A DNA stretch of 64,000 nt, from contig JAKUOP010000008.1 in NCBI GenBank assembly GCA_022450565.1, forward strand, positions 43,536 to 107,535. The letters run 5' to 3'. The notes beneath the pieces were generated by a model. That model was not told where the DNA came from. It was given only the letters and a program-made list of their open reading frames with translations, and did no database searches. Every line of letters starts with the position of its first letter. The first letter of the stretch is position 1. This DNA is from Candidatus Nitrosopelagicus sp. (GTDB lineage: Archaea; Thermoproteota; Nitrososphaeria; Nitrososphaerales; Nitrosopumilaceae). A program made the translations under genes and the position numbers. Below, in pieces: positions 26,995 through 36,081 of the stretch.

Positions 26995-28068
26995 GAGAAC
27001 CCGTGCACCATCTTCAATAATTTGAACTTTCTGGCGTATACCTTGATTCTTTAAAATATAATCCATACCTTTCTTTACACCGTCAAATGGAATCATGTTA
27101 AATTTTTTGGTATATGTTTCAGGTAAAATTGATACAAGACCAACCTGCATTTTTTTTTGTATTTCGTTCAGATAAAGTAAATTTTCCATTCCATCAATGT
27201 ATTTTGATGCATTTTTTATTTTTTCAACACTAAGTCTTCCATCCACAAACTGTTGAAATGATTCTGAACCTAAGCCATTAAGACATTGTGCTAAAAGAAT
27301 TACTAACCCTTGATTTTTTACAACTGTATTACAATTCCATATAGAAGATACTGATTTTGATAGTGTTTGGTTGCTGGCATCTTTCCCAGTACTTAGAATG
27401 AATGTTTTATGTGGTTCTAAGGATTGAGAGCATGATTTAGCAAATAGATTTGATAATGACATGGTAGATTTTGGATGACCTACAGAAAAATCAATCATCC
27501 CATTTGAATTAGAGATAATTTCGATTGATGATATGTCAAACGAGTCTACAAAATTATTTGCAACTTGAATAGTAGCCAGATTCTGACCAGGGTTTGGAGT
27601 ATCATTATTTCGTTTTTTAAATGCTTCAAGCATTTCAGATTTCCCAAAACGTTTTGTTAATCTAGTTGAATTTGTTTCAAATCCAAATAGTCCGTCAAAT
27701 TCCATTTCGCTAATAAAAACAAGATTAGAATTTGTTATCTCATCTTGTTCAAATTCTATAATTGATGTATCTTCGGGATTTTTTGATTTTACTAGAGGTA
27801 AAATTCTTTTATCGACTAAAAGTTTAGGTTTTGAAATTGATTTATTTTCACATTTTTCAAAAATTTTTGTGAGTATAGTTTGAACAGAATTTGTATAATT
27901 TAGTAAAGCAATCTCTACTGATTTTGAAAGATCTATACTTTCTAATTTTTCATTAATTTCAGATTCGTCCATAGTTTTACTATCTAAAGCGGGTTTTTCA
28001 TCGAGGTTCTCCGCAAGAATGTCTAAAACAACGTCATTATTTCCATAATTTAACCAAATTTCAGGCAT
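26986..28068 (-). CDS. LarA-like (nickel-dependent racemase-related) protein
   Basis: A 360-residue protein when started at the ATG at 28068, which gives the LarA-style opening MPEIWLNYGNNDVVLDI; an ATG eight codons upstream gives a longer form. The C-terminal half has the LarA-like segment QGLVILLAQCLNGLGSESF and ends with a helical region before VQIIEDGARVLL. LarA enzymes are lactate or hydroxyacid racemases with a nickel pincer cofactor. The catalytic His/Lys pattern is not convincingly conserved in what I can see, and no larB/C/E genes are here, so the activity is unproven. Confidence 0.6.
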   Translation of the reverse strand: MPEIWLNYGNNDVVLDILAENLDEKPALDSKTMDESEINEKLESIDLSKSVEIALLNYTNSVQTILTKIFEKCENKSISKPKLLVDKRILPLVKSKNPEDTSIIEFEQDEITNSNLVFISEMEFDGLFGFETNSTRLTKRFGKSEMLEAFKKRNNDTPNPGQNLATIQVANNFVDSFDISSIEIISNSNGMIDFSVGHPKSTMSLSNLFAKSCSQSLEPHKTFILSTGKDASNQTLSKSVSSIWNCNTVVKNQGLVILLAQCLNGLGSESFQQFVDGRLSVEKIKNASKYIDGMENLLYLNEIQKKMQVGLVSILPETYTKKFNMIPFDGVKKGMDYILKNQGIRQKVQIIEDGARVLLR

Positions 28069-28119
28069 GATAGATAGAATAATACAAACCAAAATAAATA
28101 CAGTTAACTAAATTTTGGT

Positions 28120-28722
28120 ATGGGTTTTGTGAAAGAGTTTGCAACATTTCTTTATGAAAAAAAGATCATTAGATTTGGGGATTTCACGCTGGCAAGTGGA
28201 AAAAAGAGCCCGTACTACATTGATCTTAGATTAGTTCCAAGTTTTCCACATGAATATCGGAAAATGATCAAAAGATTACAAAACTTGATTGCAGAAGATA
28301 TAGGATTTGAAAATTTCCATTCACTGGTATCAGTTCCAACAGGAGGGTTGGTAGTTGCAGCATCACTTGCAACTGAAATTGTTAAGCCACTCATCTATGT
28401 TAGAAAACAAGCAAAAGAACATGGAACAAGCAAAGCAGTTGAAGGTGTAACTTGTCATGATATGAAATTATTAATGATTGAAGATGTTGTAACAAGCGGT
28501 GGTTCGGTTATCAACGCAATCAAATCAATTAAGGAAGAAAAGATGATTATAAAAGATGCATATGCAATAGTTGACAGAATGGAAGGAGCAACACATGCAT
28601 TACAAGCTGAAGATGTCAAACTCCATAGTCTTTTAACAATTAATGATATTACACAAATTTTATTTGAACAGAAATTAATTTCGGAAGATATACTGAAGCA
28701 GGTTCAAGACAGAATAAATTAA
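28120..28722 (+). CDS. pyrE: Orotate phosphoribosyltransferase
   Basis: A 200-residue type I phosphoribosyltransferase. The PRPP-binding motif is in LMIEDVVTSGGSVINA (about residue 124), and the orotate-side motifs include FTLASGKKSPYYIDLR. It makes OMP from orotate and PRPP in pyrimidine synthesis. It is monocistronic here, divergent from the LarA-like gene and followed by the sRNA/tRNA cluster on the other strand. Confidence 0.95.
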   Translation: MGFVKEFATFLYEKKIIRFGDFTLASGKKSPYYIDLRLVPSFPHEYRKMIKRLQNLIAEDIGFENFHSLVSVPTGGLVVAASLATEIVKPLIYVRKQAKEHGTSKAVEGVTCHDMKLLMIEDVVTSGGSVINAIKSIKEEKMIIKDAYAIVDRMEGATHALQAEDVKLHSLLTINDITQILFEQKLISEDILKQVQDRIN

Positions 28723-28723
28723 A

Positions 28724-28786
28724 GGCAGCTCAGACAAATGCCTTCACATCATTTTTCAGATATAACTCTGATTCTTCATTGCAGCC
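28724..28786 (-). ncRNA. Candidate C/D box guide sRNA
   Basis: On the minus strand a 63-nt element has all parts of an archaeal C/D box sRNA in order. A 5' stem arm (GGCTGC) is followed by box C (ATGAAGA, 28773-28779), a 13-nt guide, box D' (CTGA, 28756-28759) and a 3-nt spacer. Box C' (ATGATGT, 28746-28752), a 12-nt guide, box D (CTGA, 28730-28733) and the 3' stem arm (GCTGCC) complete it. The arms pair with a single T-T mismatch. Box C and C' each differ from RTGATGA by one base. The rRNA or tRNA target was not identified. Confidence 0.6.
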
Positions 28787-28832
28787 AAATATAATGAGAA
28801 AAACTCACTATAAAACTAACTGAATGAATTAG

Positions 28833-28906
28833 TGGGCCCGAAGGGCTTCGCTCCCTTGGCTCCTCGGTTATGAGCCGAGTACTCTACTAGGCTGAGTTAC
28901 GGGCCC
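28833..28906 (-). tRNA. tRNA with CAT anticodon, probably tRNA-Ile2
   Basis: A 74-nt cloverleaf: acceptor GGGCCCG/CGGGCCC with A73, D-arm ACTC/GAGT, anticodon arm CTCGG-CTCATAA-CCGAG, T-stem AAGGG/CCCTT. The acceptor and T-stem resemble archaeal tRNA-Ile, so the CAT anticodon is probably modified (agmatidine) to read AUA; elongator tRNA-Met cannot be excluded. The T-loop is AGCGAAG instead of TTCRANY, and the D-loop reads TAG where GG is expected. CCA is not encoded. Confidence 0.85.
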
Positions 28907-28948
28907 TATGCAAACAGATTTTTTGTCAGTAAAAAGTGTTGTAGAATT

Positions 28949-29584
28949 TTAGCAGTATGCCTCATAACAACTATCGAGTAAGAGGTTTTGTGCATCTACC
29001 GATTTTTTTGCAATTTTTAATAATTTGTCATGATTTTTTGAAGATGAATTAATAATTTTTTTCCAAGATGCTGCATGGCGTATATCTGCACTCATATGTT
29101 CTTCAAAATATTCAGTTGCATCTTTACTATCCAGTCCATAGAAATTTTTTAAACCTTCCATCTTGGTTTTGCTTATTTTAGGTATTTCTTTCTCGAATGC
29201 ATACATCGCACAGGCGCCTTCATCATAGGATTCCATTAGTGAAGCAAGATTGTTTACAGCCTCGTTTGTCTTTTTTAATCCCTGATATGATGTTAAATCA
29301 TCCTTGGTAATTCCCATGGAGAATGCAAAATTTTCCCATAATCTAATATGCTCTGTTTCTTCGTTCATATTTGATATTAATTCTGATCTTGCATCACTAG
29401 GGGCCATATCAACAATAGGCTCCATAAATTTTGGAACCTGTTTAGCTAGTTGATAGTATTCCTTAGAATAACCAACTAATGACTGAAATTCGAGTTTTCC
29501 TTCCGACCACATTTCATAGAAAGGATGATTCAGTAAACTTTTATCCTCAATTATTTGATCGATTTTTTTTATTAACTGACTCAT
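28949..29584 (-). CDS. Haem-oxygenase-fold protein of the TenA/PqqC/CADD group
   Basis: A 211-residue all-helical protein. The pattern YFEEHMSADIRHAASW has the H-x3-D-x2-H arrangement of diiron haem-oxygenase-like oxidases (CADD/PqqC group). Earlier acidic/His residues (NEETEHIRLWENF and YAFEKEIP) are likely further ligands. Relatives include thiaminase TenA and the self-sacrificing para-aminobenzoate synthase CADD. A folate or methanopterin precursor role is possible, but the substrate cannot be assigned from sequence. It is flanked by two tRNA genes. Confidence 0.75.
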   Translation of the reverse strand: MSQLIKKIDQIIEDKSLLNHPFYEMWSEGKLEFQSLVGYSKEYYQLAKQVPKFMEPIVDMAPSDARSELISNMNEETEHIRLWENFAFSMGITKDDLTSYQGLKKTNEAVNNLASLMESYDEGACAMYAFEKEIPKISKTKMEGLKNFYGLDSKDATEYFEEHMSADIRHAASWKKIINSSSKNHDKLLKIAKKSVDAQNLLLDSCYEAYC

Positions 29585-29661
29585 GCAATTAACCCTAAAT
29601 TATAATAAAAAAACCTTTGTAGCTTCCAAAAAGTTTTATGGATTATAACTGGAGTTCATTT

Positions 29662-29737
29662 AGCTCCTGTAGTGTAGACAGGTCAAGCATTTAGGCCTTT
29701 CACGCCTGAGACTCGGGTTCAAATCCCGACGGGAGCA
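29662..29737 (+). tRNA. tRNA-Glu (anticodon TTC)
   Basis: A 76-nt cloverleaf: acceptor GCTCCTG/CGGGAGC with A73, anticodon loop CTTTCAC, T-arm TTCAAAT loop between CGGG and CCCG. No intron. The sequence closely follows archaeal tRNA-Glu. CCA is not encoded. Confidence 0.95.
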
Positions 29738-29802
29738 TACAATATTTTTTGAAAATCAACAAAGTTTAATATTCTAATGACAAAGATGTTGAGTAGATAT
29801 TT

Positions 29803-30654
29803 TTGAATCGAAAAAATATAGAAACTAATCCTCTACTTGAAACTTACAAAGAGTATATTGAAAAAATTGACAATGCATTGAATGATGAACTTGAATTGTA
29901 TTTAGAATCTGAATTCACAGAGCCACTAAAATATGCAATTGATGGTGGAAAAAGAATTCGACCAATAATTTTACTACTAGCCGCAGAATGTGTAGGTAAA
30001 GTGGATGAAAATACTCTATCTGCAGCTTGTGCAATAGAATTTCTTCATACCGAATCTGTGATTCATGATGATATCATTGACAATGAGACAAAACGTAGAC
30101 AAAAAGATCCATTCCATATAAAATTTGGTTATAATACTAGTGTCTTAACTGGCGACTTTGTTTTAGGTTTGATTCTAAATATATCATCAAGACTAGATAA
30201 TCCACGTATTACTAAGGACCTAGCTACTGCTGCAATGTTAATGAGCGAAGGCGAAGCAATAGAGGGCTTGCTGGAAGAAAGTGAAGATGTTACTTTTGAT
30301 GATTATGTTAAGGTAATTGAATACAAAACAGCAACAGCCTTTGAAATGGCTGCAAAATTAGGCGCTATAATTGGGAAAGGCGCTGAGGAAGAAATTCAGG
30401 CGTTAGCTGAATATGGAAAAAATATAGGAATCGCATATCAAATTAGAGATGATTTGTTAGATTGGAAGAATGAGGATAAATTATTTAATTTATTAATTAA
30501 AAAGAGCTCTGACCCTAGAGATGTTTTTAATAAAATGGATGAAATGTTAAAAACATTTTCTCATCTTGCAGAATCAAGTCTAAGAAAAATTAAAGAAAGT
30601 TCAGCAAAAAATAATTTAGAAAATTTAATTAAATTCACAGAGTTTAAGGCATAA
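29803..30654 (+). CDS. idsA: Geranylgeranyl/farnesyl diphosphate synthase
   Basis: A 283-residue trans-prenyltransferase. The first aspartate-rich motif is in HDDIIDNETKRR (about residue 88), and the second is DDLLDWKNE (about residue 213). It makes the C15/C20 isoprenoid diphosphates for archaeal membrane lipids, in line with the geranylgeranyl reductase-like gene at 17.9 kb. The start is TTG. It is shorter than typical (300-330 residues). It converges with nuoN, overlapping by 11 bp. Confidence 0.9.
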   Translation: MNRKNIETNPLLETYKEYIEKIDNALNDELELYLESEFTEPLKYAIDGGKRIRPIILLLAAECVGKVDENTLSAACAIEFLHTESVIHDDIIDNETKRRQKDPFHIKFGYNTSVLTGDFVLGLILNISSRLDNPRITKDLATAAMLMSEGEAIEGLLEESEDVTFDDYVKVIEYKTATAFEMAAKLGAIIGKGAEEEIQALAEYGKNIGIAYQIRDDLLDWKNEDKLFNLLIKKSSDPRDVFNKMDEMLKTFSHLAESSLRKIKESSAKNNLENLIKFTEFKA

Positions 30655-32128
30655 TAGCACCAGTTAATGTTGGGGAAGCCATTTCTGCAAATTTGATTAT
30701 TGGTTCTGGATAAACACCAATAGTTACCATAAATATTATTGAGAAAACCATTACAGCTATAATTGATGCAGGTTCTTTGATTCGTTTTTCAGTTTCTCCT
30801 TCAAAGTACATCTTTCTAATAATCCAACCATAGTAAGCTAATGACAATGCACTGTTTAACACACCAGCTACTGCAAGCCATGGAGCCCACCATAAACTAC
30901 TGCCAGCATCAATTGCAGCTCCAAACAACATCAACTTACTCCAAAATCCATTAAGTGGAGGAACACCAGCCAGAGCTAGTAGAGATATTACTAAACCGAG
31001 TGCAGTAATTGGCATTTTTCGTCCAAGTCCTTTAAGTTTGTCAAGGTGAGTTACTGCTAATGCTGTAACGATTCCGGCTACTGCAATAAATGCAGCACCT
31101 TTCATTACTGCATGATTTAGAATATGGAATAATGAAGCCTGTAATCCAAGTCCGGAAAATGGAGCTATTGAAATACCAATCAAAATGTAACCAGCATGAC
31201 CAATACTAGAATATGCCAGCATTCTAGCAAGATTCTTCTGCATTATTGCTGCAATGTTCCCAACTGTCATTGTCATGATGGCAATTACTCCAAGAGCCAA
31301 TGTCCAATCTAGATTTAATGCAACTGTACCCAGAATAATTATTCTCAGAGCAGCAGCAAATCCTGCTTTTTTTGTTCCTGCAGCTAGTAATGCAGTAATA
31401 GGTGGCGGTGAACCTTCGTATGTGTCTGGTAGCCACATATGGAATGGTACAAGACCCATTTTGAAACCAAAACCTGCAATTAACATACCTACTGCTAGTA
31501 ATCCAATTGGTAGCATATCTGCATCAAGTGTAGCAAATCCTTGAATGACATCGCCAATGTTTGTAGAACCTGTTATTCCATATGCAAGTGATATACCATA
31601 AATAATAATTGCAGATGATAATGCACCAAACAGGAAATACTTTATTGCTGCTTCGTTCGAGATTGGATTCTTTTTATTAAATCCTGCCAGAATGTATGTG
31701 GGGATGCTCATTAATTCCCAGCCAACAAATAACATTACCAAGTCTGTTGAGAATGCAATTAGAACCATACCAATTGTTGAAAGTAGAATTAAAGAGAAGT
31801 AAATTCCAGGATTTGCCCTGTTTCTCATATAATTAAAAGAACCAACAACTGTGATTATCGATACAATTAACATTGCTATTGCAAAGAATGAGCCAAATGA
31901 ATCATCTACTAAAACATCAGCCGAGAAAATTGCAGCTGGTGCAATTGACTCACTATAAAATTGGTACATAACAAATCCAATTGAAATAATTAATGCTGCA
32001 AATGCAATTGCACCATAAAATGTAGAACTGCCTCTTTCTTTTCTTATAACATTTATCACAGGAATAGCCATTCCTGCAACACCAAGAATAACCATCAGCA
32101 TGATTGGAGTGGATGTTAATTCAATCAT
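30644..32128 (-). CDS. nuoN: Complex I subunit N (antiporter-like)
   Basis: A 494-residue membrane protein with about 14 helices, homologous to Mrp-type antiporters. Family motifs include the proton-channel region PFHMWLPDTYEGSPPPITALL and LARMLAYSSIGHAGYILIG. It is a proton-pumping subunit of the membrane arm. It is the last gene of the nuoABCDHIJKMLN series, 9 bp after nuoL. Confidence 0.95.
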   Translation of the reverse strand: MIELTSTPIMLMVILGVAGMAIPVINVIRKERGSSTFYGAIAFAALIISIGFVMYQFYSESIAPAAIFSADVLVDDSFGSFFAIAMLIVSIITVVGSFNYMRNRANPGIYFSLILLSTIGMVLIAFSTDLVMLFVGWELMSIPTYILAGFNKKNPISNEAAIKYFLFGALSSAIIIYGISLAYGITGSTNIGDVIQGFATLDADMLPIGLLAVGMLIAGFGFKMGLVPFHMWLPDTYEGSPPPITALLAAGTKKAGFAAALRIIILGTVALNLDWTLALGVIAIMTMTVGNIAAIMQKNLARMLAYSSIGHAGYILIGISIAPFSGLGLQASLFHILNHAVMKGAAFIAVAGIVTALAVTHLDKLKGLGRKMPITALGLVISLLALAGVPPLNGFWSKLMLFGAAIDAGSSLWWAPWLAVAGVLNSALSLAYYGWIIRKMYFEGETEKRIKEPASIIAVMVFSIIFMVTIGVYPEPIIKFAEMASPTLTGAIMP

Positions 32129-32137
32129 TCATATCAC

Positions 32138-34210
32138 CTAGATTAACAATATCAGGACTACAAACAGTATTCCTGCTCCAAATACGTAAAGATAAGATTG
32201 TGCCACACCAGTTTGTGAACCTTGTACAACTTTTGCACCCCAACCTACTGCTCGTTCTAATCCAACATTCATTCCCTTATCAATGGCGGTTTGCTCAAAG
32301 TATCTCCACAAAGCTCTTGCTGCCCAGAGTGGTGCTGTGACAAATCCCCAATAGACAAATGCGTTGAGATACCATCTATTGAGGATTAATTTGTGTAAAG
32401 CGTAAAAGAAAATGTTAGATTTGATGAATTTTTCAGGATCAACCCATCTACCAATATAGAAGATGTATCCCAATCCAAATCCTGTAGCAAATGCAATCAA
32501 TGATGAGCCTAATGCTATTGGGTTAAGTCCAGATAGGAATCCGGGTAAGACAGAGACCTCACCGCTATAGTGTTCTGAGTGAATTCCAAATGAGTGCTCT
32601 AGATATTCACCAAACAAATGATGTATTCCTTCCTCTGCTGATAGACCAACTATACCAATTCCAATAGTTAGTACTGCAAGAATTCCATATGGTATCCACA
32701 TTGATTTTGGTGCTTCATGTATATGGTGACCTTCGCTTTCCATCTTTTCAACATGTTTGCTGTTCTTTCCAAAGAATACCATACCCATCATTCGAGTTGT
32801 ATAGAATGCCGTGATAACAGCAGTTAAAATTGCAATGATAAAGATTGGTAATGCCCATTCACTTCCAGATTCATAAACTGCTGCAAAGATTGCATCCTTA
32901 CTCCAGAAACCTGTAGTGATAAATGGGGCTCCCATCAGTGCTAGTCCAGCAGCCCACATGAACGCATACGTCTTTCTCATCTTTTTGCGGAGACCGCCCA
33001 TATCTGTCATGAACCGAGATCCAACCACATGTAACAGCGAGCCAGCTGCCATGAAGAGTGATGCTTTGAACATTGCATGCGAAATGAGATGGAAAAATCC
33101 TGCTGTATAGCCATCTACATATTGTGATGATAGTCCTGCAACACCTAATGCCATCATCATGTAACCAATTTGTGAACCAGTTGAATATGCTAAAACTTTC
33201 TTAATTTCTGGATTAACCATTCCTTGGGTAGCAAGTAACAGTGCAGTTATTGCCCCAACCCATGCAACTATTTCAAAGAACTGCTCTGCAAGAATTCCTG
33301 CAGCTGCTAATGCAAATACTATTGGTCCAATTCTTGCAACCAAAAATACACCTGCTTTAACCATTGTTGCTGCATGAATCAATGCAGAAACTGCAGTTGG
33401 ACCAGTCATTGCCTCTAAAAGCCATTCGTTAAGTGGGAATTGTGCTGATTTTCCTATAGCACCACCAAATAATAACACGAAAGCTGGAACAAGCAATCCT
33501 TCTGCAGACATACTTACAGCCCAACTTGTTTCATTCACCAATTCTCTTAGTCCAAATGTACCTGCATATGCAAAAATCAGGAACATTCCTGCTAACATCA
33601 TCACATCTCCAACTTTAGTCATGATGAAAGCCTTCATTCCAGCATGAGTTGGTGAAAAGTATTCCATTACACCTAATGCAGACCGACCCTCCTGACCCAC
33701 ATGATCTTTCTTTTTATCACGATACCAGAAACTGATTAAAGCATAAGATGCAAGTCCCACACCTTCCCAACCAAAGAATATCTGTAGAAGGTTATCAGAT
33801 AACACAATCAATTGCATTGAACCAATAAAGAACATCATCCAGAACCAGAATCTCATTATGTCCTTATCTCCTTTCATGTAACCAGTACTGTAACACATGA
33901 TTAGGAATGAAATCCAACCAACAACATTAGCCATTATAATTGAAAGAGGATCTGCAAGAACACCCGCTTTAATTCCAATCGCGTCAATCCACATTATCTG
34001 ATGATGAATCTCATGTGCTTCTAGCGCCATCGGTAATAATGTTGCAGCAGATATTGCACTCATGGCAGCAAAAGCAACAGCAACTCTACCTGTTGAAATC
34101 TTTGAAAACTTGGCAACAGCTGGAATAATTAATGCTGCTGCAAATGGTAAAATCCAGATAAGCCAGACGTTTATTTCACTTACAGGTATACCAAAGAAAT
34201 CATATGCCAT
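32138..34210 (-). CDS. nuoL: Complex I subunit L (antiporter-like)
   Basis: A 690-residue membrane protein, the largest antiporter-like subunit. It has GWEGVGLASYALISFWY, the channel motif FPLNEWLLEAMTGPTAVSAL and LAYSTGSQIGYMMMALG. The C-terminal part contains the extra helices that form the long lateral arm in NuoL. It lies between nuoM and nuoN; this M-L-N order differs from the bacterial L-M-N order. Confidence 0.95.
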   Translation of the reverse strand: MAYDFFGIPVSEINVWLIWILPFAAALIIPAVAKFSKISTGRVAVAFAAMSAISAATLLPMALEAHEIHHQIMWIDAIGIKAGVLADPLSIIMANVVGWISFLIMCYSTGYMKGDKDIMRFWFWMMFFIGSMQLIVLSDNLLQIFFGWEGVGLASYALISFWYRDKKKDHVGQEGRSALGVMEYFSPTHAGMKAFIMTKVGDVMMLAGMFLIFAYAGTFGLRELVNETSWAVSMSAEGLLVPAFVLLFGGAIGKSAQFPLNEWLLEAMTGPTAVSALIHAATMVKAGVFLVARIGPIVFALAAAGILAEQFFEIVAWVGAITALLLATQGMVNPEIKKVLAYSTGSQIGYMMMALGVAGLSSQYVDGYTAGFFHLISHAMFKASLFMAAGSLLHVVGSRFMTDMGGLRKKMRKTYAFMWAAGLALMGAPFITTGFWSKDAIFAAVYESGSEWALPIFIIAILTAVITAFYTTRMMGMVFFGKNSKHVEKMESEGHHIHEAPKSMWIPYGILAVLTIGIGIVGLSAEEGIHHLFGEYLEHSFGIHSEHYSGEVSVLPGFLSGLNPIALGSSLIAFATGFGLGYIFYIGRWVDPEKFIKSNIFFYALHKLILNRWYLNAFVYWGFVTAPLWAARALWRYFEQTAIDKGMNVGLERAVGWGAKVVQGSQTGVAQSYLYVFGAGILFVVLILLI

Positions 34211-34213
34211 TGA

Positions 34214-35770
34214 CTATACCCCCAATACTCCCTGCATGTATGGCATTATTTGACTCAAGAAAATATCTGGATAAATTCCCACAACTATTGTAAATCCTGC
34301 AAGAACCATCATTGGTGCAAGCATATACCAATTACCATCCTTTACATTTGACAAATTTTCAGGAAGCTTTCCAAAGAATACACGTTTTAGCATCCAAAGC
34401 AAGTATGACATTGTAAGTGCGGTAGCAACTAATCCTAATGCAAACATGATACTACGTAAATCATTTCCTTCTTCTAATGCAGTTTCTAGTGCACCGTAAA
34501 ATAACATCCATTCTCCCATAAAACCACTTGTTGGTGGAACGCCCATGATTGTTAATGCTCCAATAACAGCACAAACTGCAGTTATCGGCATCTTTCCTGC
34601 AAGACCACCAAGTTTGGCTATACTTCGTGTTCCAACATTTACGATTAACACTCCTGCAGTCATGAAAAGAAGACCTTTTCCGAGTGCATGTGAAACATAC
34701 ATCATTTCAGCTCCTGCAAGACCATATACTGACAATGAACCTAATCCAAACAGAAGATATCCCATTTGACTGATGCTGGAATATGCAAGTAAACGTTTGA
34801 AGTCATCCTGCATAAGTGCCATTGCTCCTCCGTAGAACATCGTTGCAACTCCCCAGATGGTAAGTACTATAGATAGATCAGAATAGGTTTGCGGCAGAAA
34901 TTCTATAATTAATCGAAATATTCCGTATGCACCAATACCGATCATTGCTGGAGAAAGTAATGCGCTAATAGGAGTTGGTGCAGCGCCGTGGGCATACGGT
35001 AACCAAACATGGAATATGAATGCAGCAAGTTTTACTCCTAAACCAAGAATTATTGCAACTGCTGATATTACAACAATGTCTTCAGGAATTTCTGACTCTG
35101 TAATATCTGCAAAATCAAAACTGCCGACACTTAATCCAATTGCTAAAAATCCTAATAATAATACAACCGCACCAACATGTGTCCAGAAAAAGAACATTAA
35201 TGCAATTCTTCGTCTTGCTCCATCTCCGTACCATGCAATTAGGAAGAAAGATGGAATCAACATGACTTCAAAGAAGATATAAAATTCAATGAGATTGGTT
35301 GATAGGACAGTTCCAAGCATTCCCATTGCAAAAACCAGGAACATTGCAAAGTAGAGACCTGACTGATTGTTGATGTATGTCTTTAGTGCTGATGATTCAA
35401 TTATTGCTGTGCTTTGTCCTTCTGAAGTAGTATTTTGTTGATAGTGTTCTTTGAACAAGTGTTCAAACTTGTGTATCATGTAAGGTTTTGAATAGATAAC
35501 TAGTATTGTACATAAGACGTAAATGATTATTGCAAATGGTGCTGCTAATCCATCTAATAAGAATCCGAATTCGCCAAACAAAGTAGTCCATTCATAGTGT
35601 TCCTCGTAGGTTCCACCAATTGATGCTTCAATTAGTATGACGGTGCAATATAGCAAAAGTCCAAATGTAAACCACATTGCAGCGTTTGTTCCAACTTTTC
35701 TACCTAAGATGTATGCCAAAGGTGACAGTAACAGTGGTAAAAATACCGCCTGTAGTAGAACATAATCCAT
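34214..35770 (-). CDS. nuoM: Complex I subunit M (antiporter-like)
   Basis: A 518-residue membrane protein with the Mrp-type core (FEVMLIPSFFLIAWYG, HVWLPYAHGAAPTPISALL, LLAYSSISQMGYLLFG). It pumps protons as part of the membrane arm. Its start overlaps the nuoK stop by 1 bp and nuoL follows after 3 bp, so translation is probably coupled. Confidence 0.95.
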   Translation of the reverse strand: MDYVLLQAVFLPLLLSPLAYILGRKVGTNAAMWFTFGLLLYCTVILIEASIGGTYEEHYEWTTLFGEFGFLLDGLAAPFAIIIYVLCTILVIYSKPYMIHKFEHLFKEHYQQNTTSEGQSTAIIESSALKTYINNQSGLYFAMFLVFAMGMLGTVLSTNLIEFYIFFEVMLIPSFFLIAWYGDGARRRIALMFFFWTHVGAVVLLLGFLAIGLSVGSFDFADITESEIPEDIVVISAVAIILGLGVKLAAFIFHVWLPYAHGAAPTPISALLSPAMIGIGAYGIFRLIIEFLPQTYSDLSIVLTIWGVATMFYGGAMALMQDDFKRLLAYSSISQMGYLLFGLGSLSVYGLAGAEMMYVSHALGKGLLFMTAGVLIVNVGTRSIAKLGGLAGKMPITAVCAVIGALTIMGVPPTSGFMGEWMLFYGALETALEEGNDLRSIMFALGLVATALTMSYLLWMLKRVFFGKLPENLSNVKDGNWYMLAPMMVLAGFTIVVGIYPDIFLSQIMPYMQGVLGV

Positions 35771-36081
35771 TATCCTTTCAAACTCCTAAAGTCTGCAATA
35801 TCGATATTTTTGTATAATCGATAAGCGACAATTACCAAGGAAAGTCCAACTGCAACTTCAGCCGCTGCTATGGCAATTGAAAACAAAGCAAGTGTTTGAC
35901 CACCGCTATGCGCCTCCGGCATAAATCTAGCAAATGCAATTAAGTTAAGATTTGCAGCGTTAACTATTATTTCCACTGCAAAAAGCATTCGTATTGCGTT
36001 TCTTTTAACAGATAATCCATAGATTCCAATGCCCAAAAGGGCAACTGAGACAAGAACAAATTCAATCAGTTCGTTGGCCAT
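35770..36081 (-). CDS. nuoK: Complex I subunit K
   Basis: A 103-residue protein with three membrane helices and the conserved membrane glutamates, MLFAVEIIVNAANLNLIAF and IAAAEVAVGLSLVIVAYRLY. NuoK forms part of the central proton path with NuoJ and NuoA. It overlaps nuoJ by 20 bp. Confidence 0.93.
   Translation of the reverse strand: MANELIEFVLVSVALLGIGIYGLSVKRNAIRMLFAVEIIVNAANLNLIAFARFMPEAHSGGQTLALFSIAIAAAEVAVGLSLVIVAYRLYKNIDIADFRSLKG

Noticed and set aside
31254..31544. Plus-strand frames inside the nuo operon
   Set aside because: Several open frames opposite nuoN, nuoL, nuoM and nuoH are low-complexity mirror images of membrane helices.
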